Below, piece by piece: positions 18,001 to 24,620 of a DNA stretch of 64,000 bases; the first letter of the stretch is position 1; each line of letters starts with the position of its first letter. The DNA lies in assembly GCF_040655735.1 (NCBI RefSeq), contig NZ_JBFAKK010000005.1, positions 496,001 to 560,000 of the forward strand, given 5' to 3'. Source of the stretch: Phytomonospora sp040655735. Lineage in GTDB: Bacteria > Actinomycetota > Actinomycetes > Mycobacteriales > Micromonosporaceae. The notes under the pieces were generated by a model. That model was not told the origin of the DNA. It did no database searches and saw only the letters and a program-made list of their open reading frames with translations. A program made the position numbers and the translations under genes.

Positions 18001-18774
18001 GAGGGCACCGAGTACCACGAGGTCAGCAACGCGGCCGGGTTCGGCTGGGAGTCGCGCGGTGGACGCGACGTGTACGCACCGGGCTCGCGGCAGACCTCCG
18101 ACTGGTTCAAGCCGGTCGTGCGCCCCCGCCTCGGCCTCGGCGCCTGGCAGCCCATCCGCTACCCCGGAACGTGGACCACGATCAACATCACCCCGTGGAC
18201 CGACTCCGGGACCGGGCACGCCGGCTTCCTCGACGAGGAGACCCTCGACCTGAAGCTCTACCAGGGCGAGACCCTGCTGGAGCAGAGCGCGTGGCAGGCC
18301 ATCTACCTCGACCTGCCCGTCGAACGGCTCGACTACCGCCTCGTCCTCGACGCCCAACGCCCCGACAAGTGGGAGTACTCGACCCGGACGCACACCGAAT
18401 GGGCCTTCACCTCCGAGGGCCACACCGAGGACGAACTGCGCGCCATCGCCCTCCTCCAGCTCGACTACGACGTCGACACCGACCTCGGCGGCGACGTCAA
18501 GGCGGGCAGCAAGGTCACCGTCGGCCTCTCGGCATCCCACATGCCCGGAGTCGTCGGCGGCGGGAACGTCGAAGGCGCCACCTTCGAGTTCTCCTACGAC
18601 GACGGGAAGACCTGGCAGACCGCGACGCTGACCGCCGATGGAAACGGCGGGTGGAAGACGACGCTGAACGTGCCCAAGGACGCCTCGAAGTACGTGTCCC
18701 TGCGCGCGACGGCGCACGACGACGCGGGGAATGCGGTGTCGCAGGAGGTGATCCGGGCGTTCGGGATGCGGTAG
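15085..18774 (+). CDS. Secreted subtilisin-like serine peptidase (S8) with PA-like insert and C-terminal modules
   Basis: 1229 residues with a twin-Arg-containing signal sequence (RRRVARRITPALAL...PVQA). ATG 15085 is chosen; ATG 15091 is the alternative. A long propeptide precedes the catalytic domain. The triad is visible: Asp237 in VAVLDTGID, His270 in NGHGTHVAS, and Ser441 in SGTSMATPHMVGA. After the catalytic domain come beta-rich modules, a PA-domain-like stretch (GRIAVITRSDEVPPADRAAA, AGVKLLVVVNDRPG) and a final module shared with the frameshifted protein at 5985-7387. It is probably an extracellular protein-degrading enzyme, transcribed divergently from the WD40 gene. Confidence 0.93.
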   Translation: MRMPPSRRRVARRITPALALTMAPALALSGLATPVQATEPPTAPSIMATPQGAPADTSLTLITGDVVRVHAIGDGTSTIEVERPEGATGGVLTQTYNGSTYVIPDEAMPYVSARTVDIDLFNVDLLLEYGYTDGIPVIASYGSAMPRTLSAFDGAGRGRALPSINAAAYTVDGDEPGALWDDLTSAGRARALSTGVDHLWLDGKVKADLTQSVPQIGAPEAWAAGYDGTGITVAVLDTGIDAEHVDLAGQITATKDFTDSPSGVDDVNGHGTHVASTIAGSGIGDGQHKGVAPGADVIVGKVLDDGGYGQDSWIIGAMEWAVEQGADVVNLSLGGQAPDDGTDPMSLAVDELSANSDTLFVIAAGNSGCSGCISSPGSAASALTVGAVDKSDEIAYFTSQGPLHGSFALKPDLSAPGVDISAARSQYTDGSGLYQSMSGTSMATPHMVGAAAVLKQQHPDWDGERIKDALMSTSAQLAYTPYQIGTGRVDLAAAVSSSLTATGAIDFGFYDWPHEDQPAAKTVTYTNSGDTDITVDVSVAVTDETGTAAPEGAFTVTAPTVTVPAGGSSTVDVVATPSLLPLGKTFGGKVTASVAGTAVAHTGLGLVKEQERYGLTVKVIGRDGKPAAGYFGIQSLEWVEPYPVAVDGETQLRLAPSTFAITMFLDQPGPDGAAEGSLVVLIAPEVVLDGDTTVVLDARTAVKSTAVTPVDTVDRQRHVWTHRTLSEASTMDNGLMLPLYVEDVYVTPTAPVTVGEFEFYARWRKGLSPLTLSLFGLGEVDALVQAGSMQTDFRWLAKETVYAGKGAAADYEGLRAKGRIAVITRSDEVPPADRAAAALAAGVKLLVVVNDRPGVLSEYYAEAGLLVVALKADEGAGLIRLAKWGIPLTAVSTKYTPFVYDLVDPHPGAVPNELTYRPAKRELARVDAKYHGKTPGEGSGFRYDLRPWSPRAIGYQEYLPVPSLRTEWVSAPEGTEYHEVSNAAGFGWESRGGRDVYAPGSRQTSDWFKPVVRPRLGLGAWQPIRYPGTWTTINITPWTDSGTGHAGFLDEETLDLKLYQGETLLEQSAWQAIYLDLPVERLDYRLVLDAQRPDKWEYSTRTHTEWAFTSEGHTEDELRAIALLQLDYDVDTDLGGDVKAGSKVTVGLSASHMPGVVGGGNVEGATFEFSYDDGKTWQTATLTADGNGGWKTTLNVPKDASKYVSLRATAHDDAGNAVSQEVIRAFGMR

Positions 18775-19328
18775 CTCTGCTTGCTGTGTCTCTGCTCGCT
18801 TCGCGCGCGTCTGGGGGGAGACTCCGTCTCCACCCCAGGCCCCCCTCTGGCCGGGGTCGCGGTGGTGCGGTGCCCGGCGGGTGGGTTCGGCGCCGTCTCA
18901 GGTTCGCTTGTGCGGGCTTGGGGCGGCGCTGGGGCGTTGCCGGGCGAGGTGTTCATGCCTCACGCCGCTTTCGCTGCCCGCTTCGCGCTTTCCGCGCCTT
19001 CTGCGTCCGTTGGGCGCTGCGGGAGGTCCCTCGCGTCACGACCCGGCTGGGTGGCTCCGCCCCCAGCACCCCCGCTGGAGGGCTTCGCCTCCAGATCCCC
19101 ACCGAGACTCCGTCCCCGACCCTGCCGGGGCTCCGCCCCTGGACCCGTCTGACGCGTCGGTTTCGCTCTGTGCGTTGCCGTGGGGCGGGCTTCCGCTCGT
19201 TGTACCAGTGGTCGGCGAGATTCTTCTCCCGCCTTGGCGGCGTTGTGGCTCGCCCTCAGAGAGCACTGACGCAGGTGTCAGGCCGGCCTTCGCTGGACTT
19301 CCGAACATGTTCCGAATACAATGGGTCC
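18775..19328. other. Non-coding tract made of small GC hairpins
   Basis: 554 bp with no convincing gene. It contains a series of short palindromes: GGAGAC-TCC-GTCTCC near 18821-18835, CTGGAGG-GCTTCG-CCTCCAG near 19075-19094, and GGGGC-TCC-GCCCC near 19128-19140. The text alternates CGCTTCGCG-like and GGCTCCGCC-like units. This looks like accumulated palindromic intergenic repeat units rather than decayed coding sequence. Frames through it give only Arg/Pro-rich nonsense. Confidence 0.5.
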
Positions 19329-19796
19329 ATGACCATCACAGCCGGCCTCCCTGCCGCCACGCGACGTTCCTCGGACCTGAGCAAACGCTCGGCCGAGGTC
19401 TTTGCTGAGGCCGAGGACCACCCTGTCACGGTGACCCGCCGAGACGGCGCGCCGCTGGTCTTGATGTCGCAACGCGAGGCCGAAGGACGCGCGGGCCTGC
19501 TGAACTTCGCCGCGCAGCTGATTACCGTAACCCTGGATGATGCGGGCACGCTCGCCGAGCGCATGGCGAAGGCCTTCCCGTGGATGCTGGCGCTCTCCCC
19601 CGTCGACCGCGAGACCTGCGCCCAGGATCTCGTCGATGCCGCGCGCGCGTCGTTCTCGACCGATCAGCCGCACCTGGCGATTGCCGAGCTGACGTCCTGG
19701 AAGGAGACGGCAACCGCCGTCGCGGCAGGCCTGGGCGCCGCCGACCTTGAGTGGCTCGACGAAGAGGATGCCGCCGTGGCCGTTGGGCGTCCCTGA
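19329..19796 (+). CDS. Phd/YefM-like antitoxin
   Basis: 155 residues from ATG 19329. The N-terminus looks like a Phd-type antitoxin: RRSSDLSKRSAEVFAEAED, then PVTVTRRDGAPLVLMSQREAE, the pattern of the prevent-host-death fold that binds DNA and represses its own operon. The longer C-terminal half (about residues 70-155) is helical and acidic, and presumably wraps the toxin. The toxin gene follows after 2 bp. The gene is preceded by an AT-richer stretch (CCGAATACAATGG) that probably holds the promoter. Confidence 0.8.
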   Translation: MTITAGLPAATRRSSDLSKRSAEVFAEAEDHPVTVTRRDGAPLVLMSQREAEGRAGLLNFAAQLITVTLDDAGTLAERMAKAFPWMLALSPVDRETCAQDLVDAARASFSTDQPHLAIAELTSWKETATAVAAGLGAADLEWLDEEDAAVAVGRP

Positions 19797-19798
19797 GC

Positions 19799-20146
19799 GT
19801 GGCCGCCAAGAAAGGCGAGCTCGTCCCGAGGCCTCCAAAGAAGGTCGAGTATGAGATCCGCTTCGCCACCACGGACGCACAGAAGGGCTGGCGGGACCTC
19901 GTGGCGACGATCCGCAACTCCATGAGCGACGCCTGGGACTTTCTCACGCGCACGCCGCTGTCCACGACGCCGACGAACTACCGCCTAAAGGGTGAGCTCG
20001 GCGAGATCCAGCGTAGTGGGAAGAACCATGAGCGTTGGCAGCACAAGCCGACGATGAAGGGCACCGCGCGCGTCTGGTTCTACGTCGACGAGCACACGGT
20101 ATTCCTTGAGCAGGTGCACACGAGCCACCCGAACGAGACGAAGTAG
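19799..20146 (+). CDS. RelE/ParE-superfamily-like toxin
   Basis: 115 residues from GTG 19799, 2 bp after the antitoxin stop. The C-terminal half has the RelE-like pattern of a basic beta sheet ending in KGTARVWFYVDEHTVFLEQV and HTSHPNETK, with Tyr, Arg, Lys and His side chains where mRNA interferases carry their active residues. GELGEIQRSGKNHERW supplies further basic residues. It is probably a ribosome-dependent endoribonuclease, held inactive by the upstream Phd-like protein. A gyrase-targeting ParE-like role is the alternative. Confidence 0.72.
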   Translation: MAAKKGELVPRPPKKVEYEIRFATTDAQKGWRDLVATIRNSMSDAWDFLTRTPLSTTPTNYRLKGELGEIQRSGKNHERWQHKPTMKGTARVWFYVDEHTVFLEQVHTSHPNETK

Positions 20147-20287
20147 CCGCCCGAGGGTGCTGGACGGAAGGGGAGAGAGGGCCGGAGTTCGCGTTAATAA
20201 TGGCCCTTCTCTTCCCCCGCCTCCGCCCGCGCGTGGTCATAGCCGCCGATACCGCCCGCAAGTCGCTTCATCCACGGCACCCTCCGC

Positions 20288-20293
20288 TATCAT
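20288..20293 (+). promoter_or_regulatory. Candidate -10 element for a leaderless metG transcript
   Basis: TATCAT matches the actinobacterial TANNNT -10 consensus and ends six bases before the ATG at 20300. Transcription would therefore start at, or within a base of, that ATG. No convincing -35 hexamer was seen around 20265-20271. Confidence 0.45.
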
Positions 20294-20299
20294 GGCCCC

Positions 20300-20335
20300 A
20301 TGCGTACCGGCACCCGAATGATGCGCCCCTTCTAG
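20300..20335 (+). CDS. Putative 11-residue leader peptide (MRTGTRMMRPF)
   Basis: A short frame ATG...TAG that lacks a Shine-Dalgarno but would start at the 5' end of a leaderless mRNA. It contains three Met codons, two of them consecutive (20318-20323), directly before a hairpin that spans its stop codon. It lies 88 bp upstream of a MetRS-family gene. Met-rich codons in such a place suggest translation-dependent attenuation that senses Met-tRNA charging. This is inference; no homologue was consulted. Confidence 0.45.
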   Translation: MRTGTRMMRPF

Positions 20336-20397
20336 GGGCGGCCGTTCGCATACCACCAGGCCCCCTTCCGGGGCCTTCGCACGAGTTCGGCGGCCCC
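20324..20397 (+). promoter_or_regulatory. Alternating hairpins, candidate attenuator for metG
   Basis: Hairpin 1 has 6-bp arms CGCCCC (20324-20329) and GGGGCG (20335-20340) and overlaps the end of the leader frame. Hairpin 2 has 7-bp arms AGGCCCC (20358-20364) and GGGGCCT (20370-20376). Segments can also pair across: GGGGC 20335-20339 with GCCCC 20360-20364, and GGGGCC 20370-20375 with GGCCCC 20392-20397. Mutually exclusive folds of this kind are the hallmark of ribosome-mediated attenuators. No U-tract is present. Confidence 0.4.
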
Positions 20398-20422
20398 GTC
20401 ACCTCAGTCGGAGGACCCGCTC

Positions 20423-21961
20423 GTGACCTTCTACCTCACCACCGCGATCCCGTACGTCAACTCGGCGCCGCACATCGGTTTCACCCTCGAAATCGTTCAG
20501 GCCGACGCCCTCGCCCGCCACAAGCGCGGGCGGGGTGAGCCCGTCCGCTTCCTCACCGGCACCGATGACAACTCCCTCAAGAACGTCAAGGCCGCCGCCG
20601 CGGAGGGCATTTCGGTCGAGGACCTCGTCGCCCGCAACGCCGCCCTGTTCGAAGGCCTCAAAGCCCCACTCGACCTCAGCTTCGACGACTTCATCCGCAC
20701 CAGCTCCGACCCGCGCCATCGGCCCGGTGTCGAGCGGCTCTGGCGGGCCTGCGAGCAGTCCGGCGACCTCTACAAGAAGCACTACGAGGGCCGCTACTGC
20801 GTCGGCTGCGAGCAGTTCTACGCCCCCGGTGACCTCGCCGACGGCCTGTGTCCCGAGCACGGCACCGAACCCCAGCTGATCTCCGAGGAGAACTGGTTCT
20901 TCCGCCTCTCCCGCTACGGCGACCGGCTCAAGGAGCTCATCACCTCCGGCGAGTTGCGCGTCGAGCCCGAGTCGCGGCGCAACGAGGTCCTGTCCCTCAT
21001 CGACGGCGGGTTGCACGACTTCTCCATCTCGCGCTCGCGGACGCGCGCGCACGGGTGGGGTGTGCCGGTCCCCGGGGATCCCGAGCAGGTCGTCTACGTC
21101 TGGTACGACGCCCTGGGCAACTACATCACCGCCCTGGGCTACGGCTCCGACGACGACCGCACACCCGACTTCGACCGCTGGTGGACCGGCGGGGACCGGC
21201 GGGTGCACGTCATCGGGAAGGGGATCATCCGCTTCCACGCGGTGTACTGGCCGGCGATGCTGCTGTCGGCGGGCGTGCGCCTGCCCAGCGACATCTTCGT
21301 CCACGACTACGTGACCGTCGACGGCCGCAAGATCGGCAAGTCGCTCGGCAACGCCGTCGACCCGGTGGCGCTGGCCGAGACCTATGGTGCCGACGCGCTG
21401 CGCTGGTGGCTGTTGCGGGAGGTGCCGCGGGTGGGGGACGCCGACTTCACCGTCGAGCGGCTGGTCACCCGCGCCAACGAGGACCTCGCCAACGGGCTCG
21501 GGAATCTCGTCAACCGGGTAGTGAGCATGATCTGGCGCTACCGGGGCGGTGCCGTCGTCGCGCCGGACACGCTCGTCGACGCCGACGACAGGGCCTTCGC
21601 GGAGGTCTTCGACGCTCTGCCGGCCGCCGTGGACGCCGCTGTCGCCGACTTCGACTTCCGCGCCGCGACCGGCGCGATCGTGCGCGCGGTCGACGCGGCC
21701 AACCGCTTCGTCGAGACCAACCGGCCCTGGGACCTCGCCAAGGGGGAGAAGGGCGGCTCCCTCGTCGACGGCGTCCGCCTCGACACCGTCCTTTCACTGC
21801 TCGTCGGCGCCTGCCGTGCCCTCGGCGCGGAGCTGGCGCCTTTCGTTCCCGGACTCGCCGCGCGCGTCGTCGAGCAATGCGGCGAGGGCCCGTCGGTCGC
21901 GCCCGCCGCGCCCGTCTACCCGCGCCTGGAGGTGCGGGAGGCCGTCGAGATCGCCGCGTGA
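20423..21961 (+). CDS. metG: Methionyl-tRNA synthetase family protein (class I), deviant signature motifs
   Basis: 512 residues from GTG 20423, 8 nt after GGAGG. The Rossmann catalytic domain has TTAIPYVNSAPHIGF, so the HIGH motif reads HIGF (17-20), FLTGTDDN, a single Cys knuckle (YCVGCEQFY) in the connective insert, VYVWYDALGNYITAL, and KIGKS in place of KMSKS. The C-terminal helical anticodon domain is present (RANEDLANGLGNLVNRV), but there is no tRNA-binding tail. It probably attaches Met to tRNA-Met. The deviating motifs and compact size suggest a paralogous rather than the main housekeeping enzyme. The upstream region looks like a Met-sensing leader. Confidence 0.85.
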   Translation: MTFYLTTAIPYVNSAPHIGFTLEIVQADALARHKRGRGEPVRFLTGTDDNSLKNVKAAAAEGISVEDLVARNAALFEGLKAPLDLSFDDFIRTSSDPRHRPGVERLWRACEQSGDLYKKHYEGRYCVGCEQFYAPGDLADGLCPEHGTEPQLISEENWFFRLSRYGDRLKELITSGELRVEPESRRNEVLSLIDGGLHDFSISRSRTRAHGWGVPVPGDPEQVVYVWYDALGNYITALGYGSDDDRTPDFDRWWTGGDRRVHVIGKGIIRFHAVYWPAMLLSAGVRLPSDIFVHDYVTVDGRKIGKSLGNAVDPVALAETYGADALRWWLLREVPRVGDADFTVERLVTRANEDLANGLGNLVNRVVSMIWRYRGGAVVAPDTLVDADDRAFAEVFDALPAAVDAAVADFDFRAATGAIVRAVDAANRFVETNRPWDLAKGEKGGSLVDGVRLDTVLSLLVGACRALGAELAPFVPGLAARVVEQCGEGPSVAPAAPVYPRLEVREAVEIAA

Positions 21962-21964
21962 GGC

Positions 21965-21999
21965 GCGGGTGCCCGTCGCCGCGAGCGGCGGGCACCCGC
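21965..21999 (+). terminator. Hairpin terminator after metG
   Basis: An 11-bp perfect stem (GCGGGTGCCCG and its complement, 21965-21975 and 21989-21999), with a short inner CCGC/GCGG stem, begins 3 bp after the metG stop codon. Confidence 0.65.
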
Positions 22000-22258
22000 A
22001 CCGGCGGGCTCGGCTTTCACGGCCGCCGGTCCCTCGTCCATCCATTGTGGATAGCAGTCCGCGCGACCTCAGCCGCCCTTCCGGCATCCCCCCGCACGGG
22101 ACAGCGCCCGTCGGCGCCATAGGCGACAATGAGGACACCCCTTGGCACAGTTCGGTCACAGCTGTCAAGGGCCTCTTGACGCGGCTCACCCCGGATTGTT
22201 CTCCTTTGGTGAGCCCGCGCCCGGTACTGGGGTCGGACGAGGGTTGACGGGAGGCGGT

Positions 22259-23017
22259 ATGGCACAGCTGCGCAGGTGGGCGCCGCTGCTCGTGATCGCC
22301 GCGCTGGTCATGCTCATCGCGGGAGCCGCCTCGATCGTCGACCTGAAGGCCGCCGACGTCGACGTCCCCCGCCTCGACGAGATCCTCGACATCTCCCAGC
22401 AGCCCACCGAGGAGGAGGAGACCCGCGAGGTCCCTCCGCCCGACCCGGACGGCGGCGGGGCCGCCGAGGACGGCGTCCACCCGTTCCTGCTGGTCCTGGG
22501 CGGAGTCCTGCTCACCTTCGTGTTCGGCATCCTCGCCGTCGTCATCTACATGCTCCTGCGCCACTACCTGACCCAGCGCCGGTACCGCGAGATCACGCCC
22601 GTCGACTTCTCCGACCCCGGTGTCGAGGAGGAACCCGGCGCCGAGGAGGTCCGCGAGGCCGTCCGCGCCGGACTCGCCGACATCGACGCCGGCGACGACC
22701 CCCGCAAGGCCGTCATCGCCTGCTGGCTGAGCCTGGAGCGCGCCGCCGCGAAGGCCGGCACCGCCCGCGCCGAGTCCGAGACGCCCGGCGACCTCGTCAC
22801 CCGCCTCCTCGCCGCCCACAACGTCAACGACCAGGCACTGGCCCTCCTCACCAACTCCTACCGCCAGGCCCGCTACGCCCCCGACGAGGTCACCGAGCAA
22901 CTGCGCTCCGACGCCCGCCAGGCCCTCATCGAGATCGACGCCCAGCTCGCCGAGGCCGCCCGTCAGGCACGTGAGGCCCGCGAGACCGCCGAGCGCGAGA
23001 CCGAGGCCGTCGCATGA
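22259..23017 (+). CDS. DUF4129-type membrane protein, first gene of MoxR operon
   Basis: 252 residues from ATG 22259, preceded by GGGAGG. One membrane helix lies near the N-terminus (WAPLLVIAALVMLIAGAAS), followed by an acidic, proline-rich extracellular linker and a second helix (HPFLLVLGGVLLTFVFGILAV). The cytoplasmic C-terminal part reads DPRKAVIACWLSLERAAAKAG, then ETPGDLVTRLL and FSY-like packing residues typical of DUF4129. It starts a tightly overlapping five-gene cluster with MoxR and DUF58 proteins, and is probably part of a membrane complex that the MoxR ATPase remodels. Confidence 0.82.
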   Translation: MAQLRRWAPLLVIAALVMLIAGAASIVDLKAADVDVPRLDEILDISQQPTEEEETREVPPPDPDGGGAAEDGVHPFLLVLGGVLLTFVFGILAVVIYMLLRHYLTQRRYREITPVDFSDPGVEEEPGAEEVREAVRAGLADIDAGDDPRKAVIACWLSLERAAAKAGTARAESETPGDLVTRLLAAHNVNDQALALLTNSYRQARYAPDEVTEQLRSDARQALIEIDAQLAEAARQAREARETAERETEAVA

Positions 23018-23535
23018 GCAAGGCCACCGGCGCCAAGACCCACGCCCTGTGGGCCTTCTGGACCCTCGTGCTCGCCGCCGCGGGCACCGCGCTGATCCAG
23101 GGCGTCTCCAAGTTCGCCGGCAAGGACCTCGGCGTCTGGTACGTGTTCGGCACCCTCCTCCTCGTCTTGATCCTGCGACGGGTGATCCGCGCCGTGCGCT
23201 CCCCGCGCGACGCCGAGATCCCCGCCGCGCCGCGCCTGTCCGACCCGAGCGTCCTGGTCGCCCGCCGGCCCTTCGCCGACGTCGGCCGCTGGGAGAACCG
23301 CATGTCGTGGGCGAGCGGCGACCCCGAGCGCTTCGAGCGCGCCGTCCTCGTCAAGCTGCGCGAGGTCGTCGACGAACGGCTCCGCCAGCGGCACGGCGTC
23401 ACCATGACGACCAGCCCCACGCGGGCGTCGTCGCTCATGGGCCGCGAGCTCTGGCAGTTCCTCTACCGCCCGCTCGCCGCGACCCCCACACCGGCGCAAC
23501 TCGACTGGTACATCGCACGCATTGAGGAGATCTGA
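23014..23535 (+). CDS. Two-helix membrane protein of MoxR operon
   Basis: 173 residues; start codon overlaps the upstream stop by 4 bp (ATGA). Two hydrophobic helices (about residues 12-30 and 40-57) are followed by a basic, cytoplasmic C-terminal domain (RWENRMSWASGDPERFERAV, LREVVDERLRQRHG) ending in ARIEEI. No domain name is certain. Constant presence between DUF4129 and moxR in actinobacterial clusters suggests a structural partner of the same complex. Confidence 0.75.
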   Translation: MSKATGAKTHALWAFWTLVLAAAGTALIQGVSKFAGKDLGVWYVFGTLLLVLILRRVIRAVRSPRDAEIPAAPRLSDPSVLVARRPFADVGRWENRMSWASGDPERFERAVLVKLREVVDERLRQRHGVTMTTSPTRASSLMGRELWQFLYRPLAATPTPAQLDWYIARIEEI

Positions 23536-24620
23536 TGACGACCGAGGCCACCGAAGCACAGCCGACCCCGGCACTGTCGCTCAGCGAGGTCAGCGAGCAC
23601 GCCGAGCGCGTCCTCGACCAGGTGGGCACCGTCATCGTCGGCAAGCGCGACGCCCTCGAACTGGTCCTGGCCGGCATCCTCGCCGGCGGGCACGTTCTCC
23701 TCGAAGACTTCCCGGGCCTGGCCAAGACGCTCACCGCGCGCTGCTTCGCGCAGACGCTGGGCATCGAGTTCCGCCGGGTCCAGTTCACCCCCGACCTGCT
23801 CCCGGCCGACCTGACCGGCTCGTTCCTCTACGACCAGAAGAACGGCGAGTTCAGCTTCCGGGCCGGGCCGGTGTTCACCAACCTCATGCTCGCCGACGAG
23901 ATCAACCGCACGCCCCCGAAGACGCAGGCGGCGCTGCTGGAGGCGATGCAGGAGAAGCAGGTCAGCGTCGAGGGCACCACCTACACACTCGACGCGCCCT
24001 TCCACGTCCTGGCGACCGCCAACCCCATCGAGTACGAGGGCACCTACCCCCTGCCCGAGGCGCAGCTCGACCGCTTCCTCCTCCGCGTCTCCTTCGGCTA
24101 CCCCACCCCCGAGGAGGAGTGGATCGTGCTCCAGCGGCGCATCGCCCGCCGCAAGGAGGAGGCCTTCCTGGAGCAGGTCGTCGACGCCTCCACGCTCGTG
24201 GCGATGCAGGCCGCGCTGGAGAGCGTCGCCGTCGAGGACTCCATCGGCCGCTACATCGTCAACATCGTCGCCGCGACCCGCAGCCACTCGATGGTCCAGG
24301 TCGGCGCCTCCCCGCGCGGATCGCTCGCGCTGCTCCTGGCCGCCCGCGCCCGTGCGGTCCTGTCGGGACGCGGGTACGTCATCCCCGAGGACGTCAAGGG
24401 CGTCGCCGGGGCGGCCCTGACCCACCGCATCTCGCTCAAGCCGGAGATGTGGCTGCGCCGGGTCGACCCCGCCCAGATCGTCGCCGAGATCTGCGAGACC
24501 ACGCCCGTCCCGGCCTCCGAGCAGCTGCCGACCTACTCGGCGATGCCCGGCGGCCGGCAGCCCGCCCGGCCCGGCGTCGACCCCGACAGCCCGGTCTACA
24601 AGTTCCAGAACCCGCGATGA
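23535..24620 (+). CDS. MoxR-family AAA+ ATPase
   Basis: 361 residues; ATG shares one base with the preceding stop (TGATG). Walker A reads LLEDFPGLAKT, the MoxR variant, and Walker B/sensor region reads LMLADEINRTPPKTQAALLEAMQE; ATANPIEYEGTYPLPEAQLDRF gives sensor 1 and the arginine-finger region. MoxR proteins act as chaperone-like ATPases that mature protein complexes, often those with VWA/DUF58 subunits. The DUF58 gene directly downstream, with an ATGA overlap, is the expected partner. Confidence 0.95.
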   Translation: MTTEATEAQPTPALSLSEVSEHAERVLDQVGTVIVGKRDALELVLAGILAGGHVLLEDFPGLAKTLTARCFAQTLGIEFRRVQFTPDLLPADLTGSFLYDQKNGEFSFRAGPVFTNLMLADEINRTPPKTQAALLEAMQEKQVSVEGTTYTLDAPFHVLATANPIEYEGTYPLPEAQLDRFLLRVSFGYPTPEEEWIVLQRRIARRKEEAFLEQVVDASTLVAMQAALESVAVEDSIGRYIVNIVAATRSHSMVQVGASPRGSLALLLAARARAVLSGRGYVIPEDVKGVAGAALTHRISLKPEMWLRRVDPAQIVAEICETTPVPASEQLPTYSAMPGGRQPARPGVDPDSPVYKFQNPR

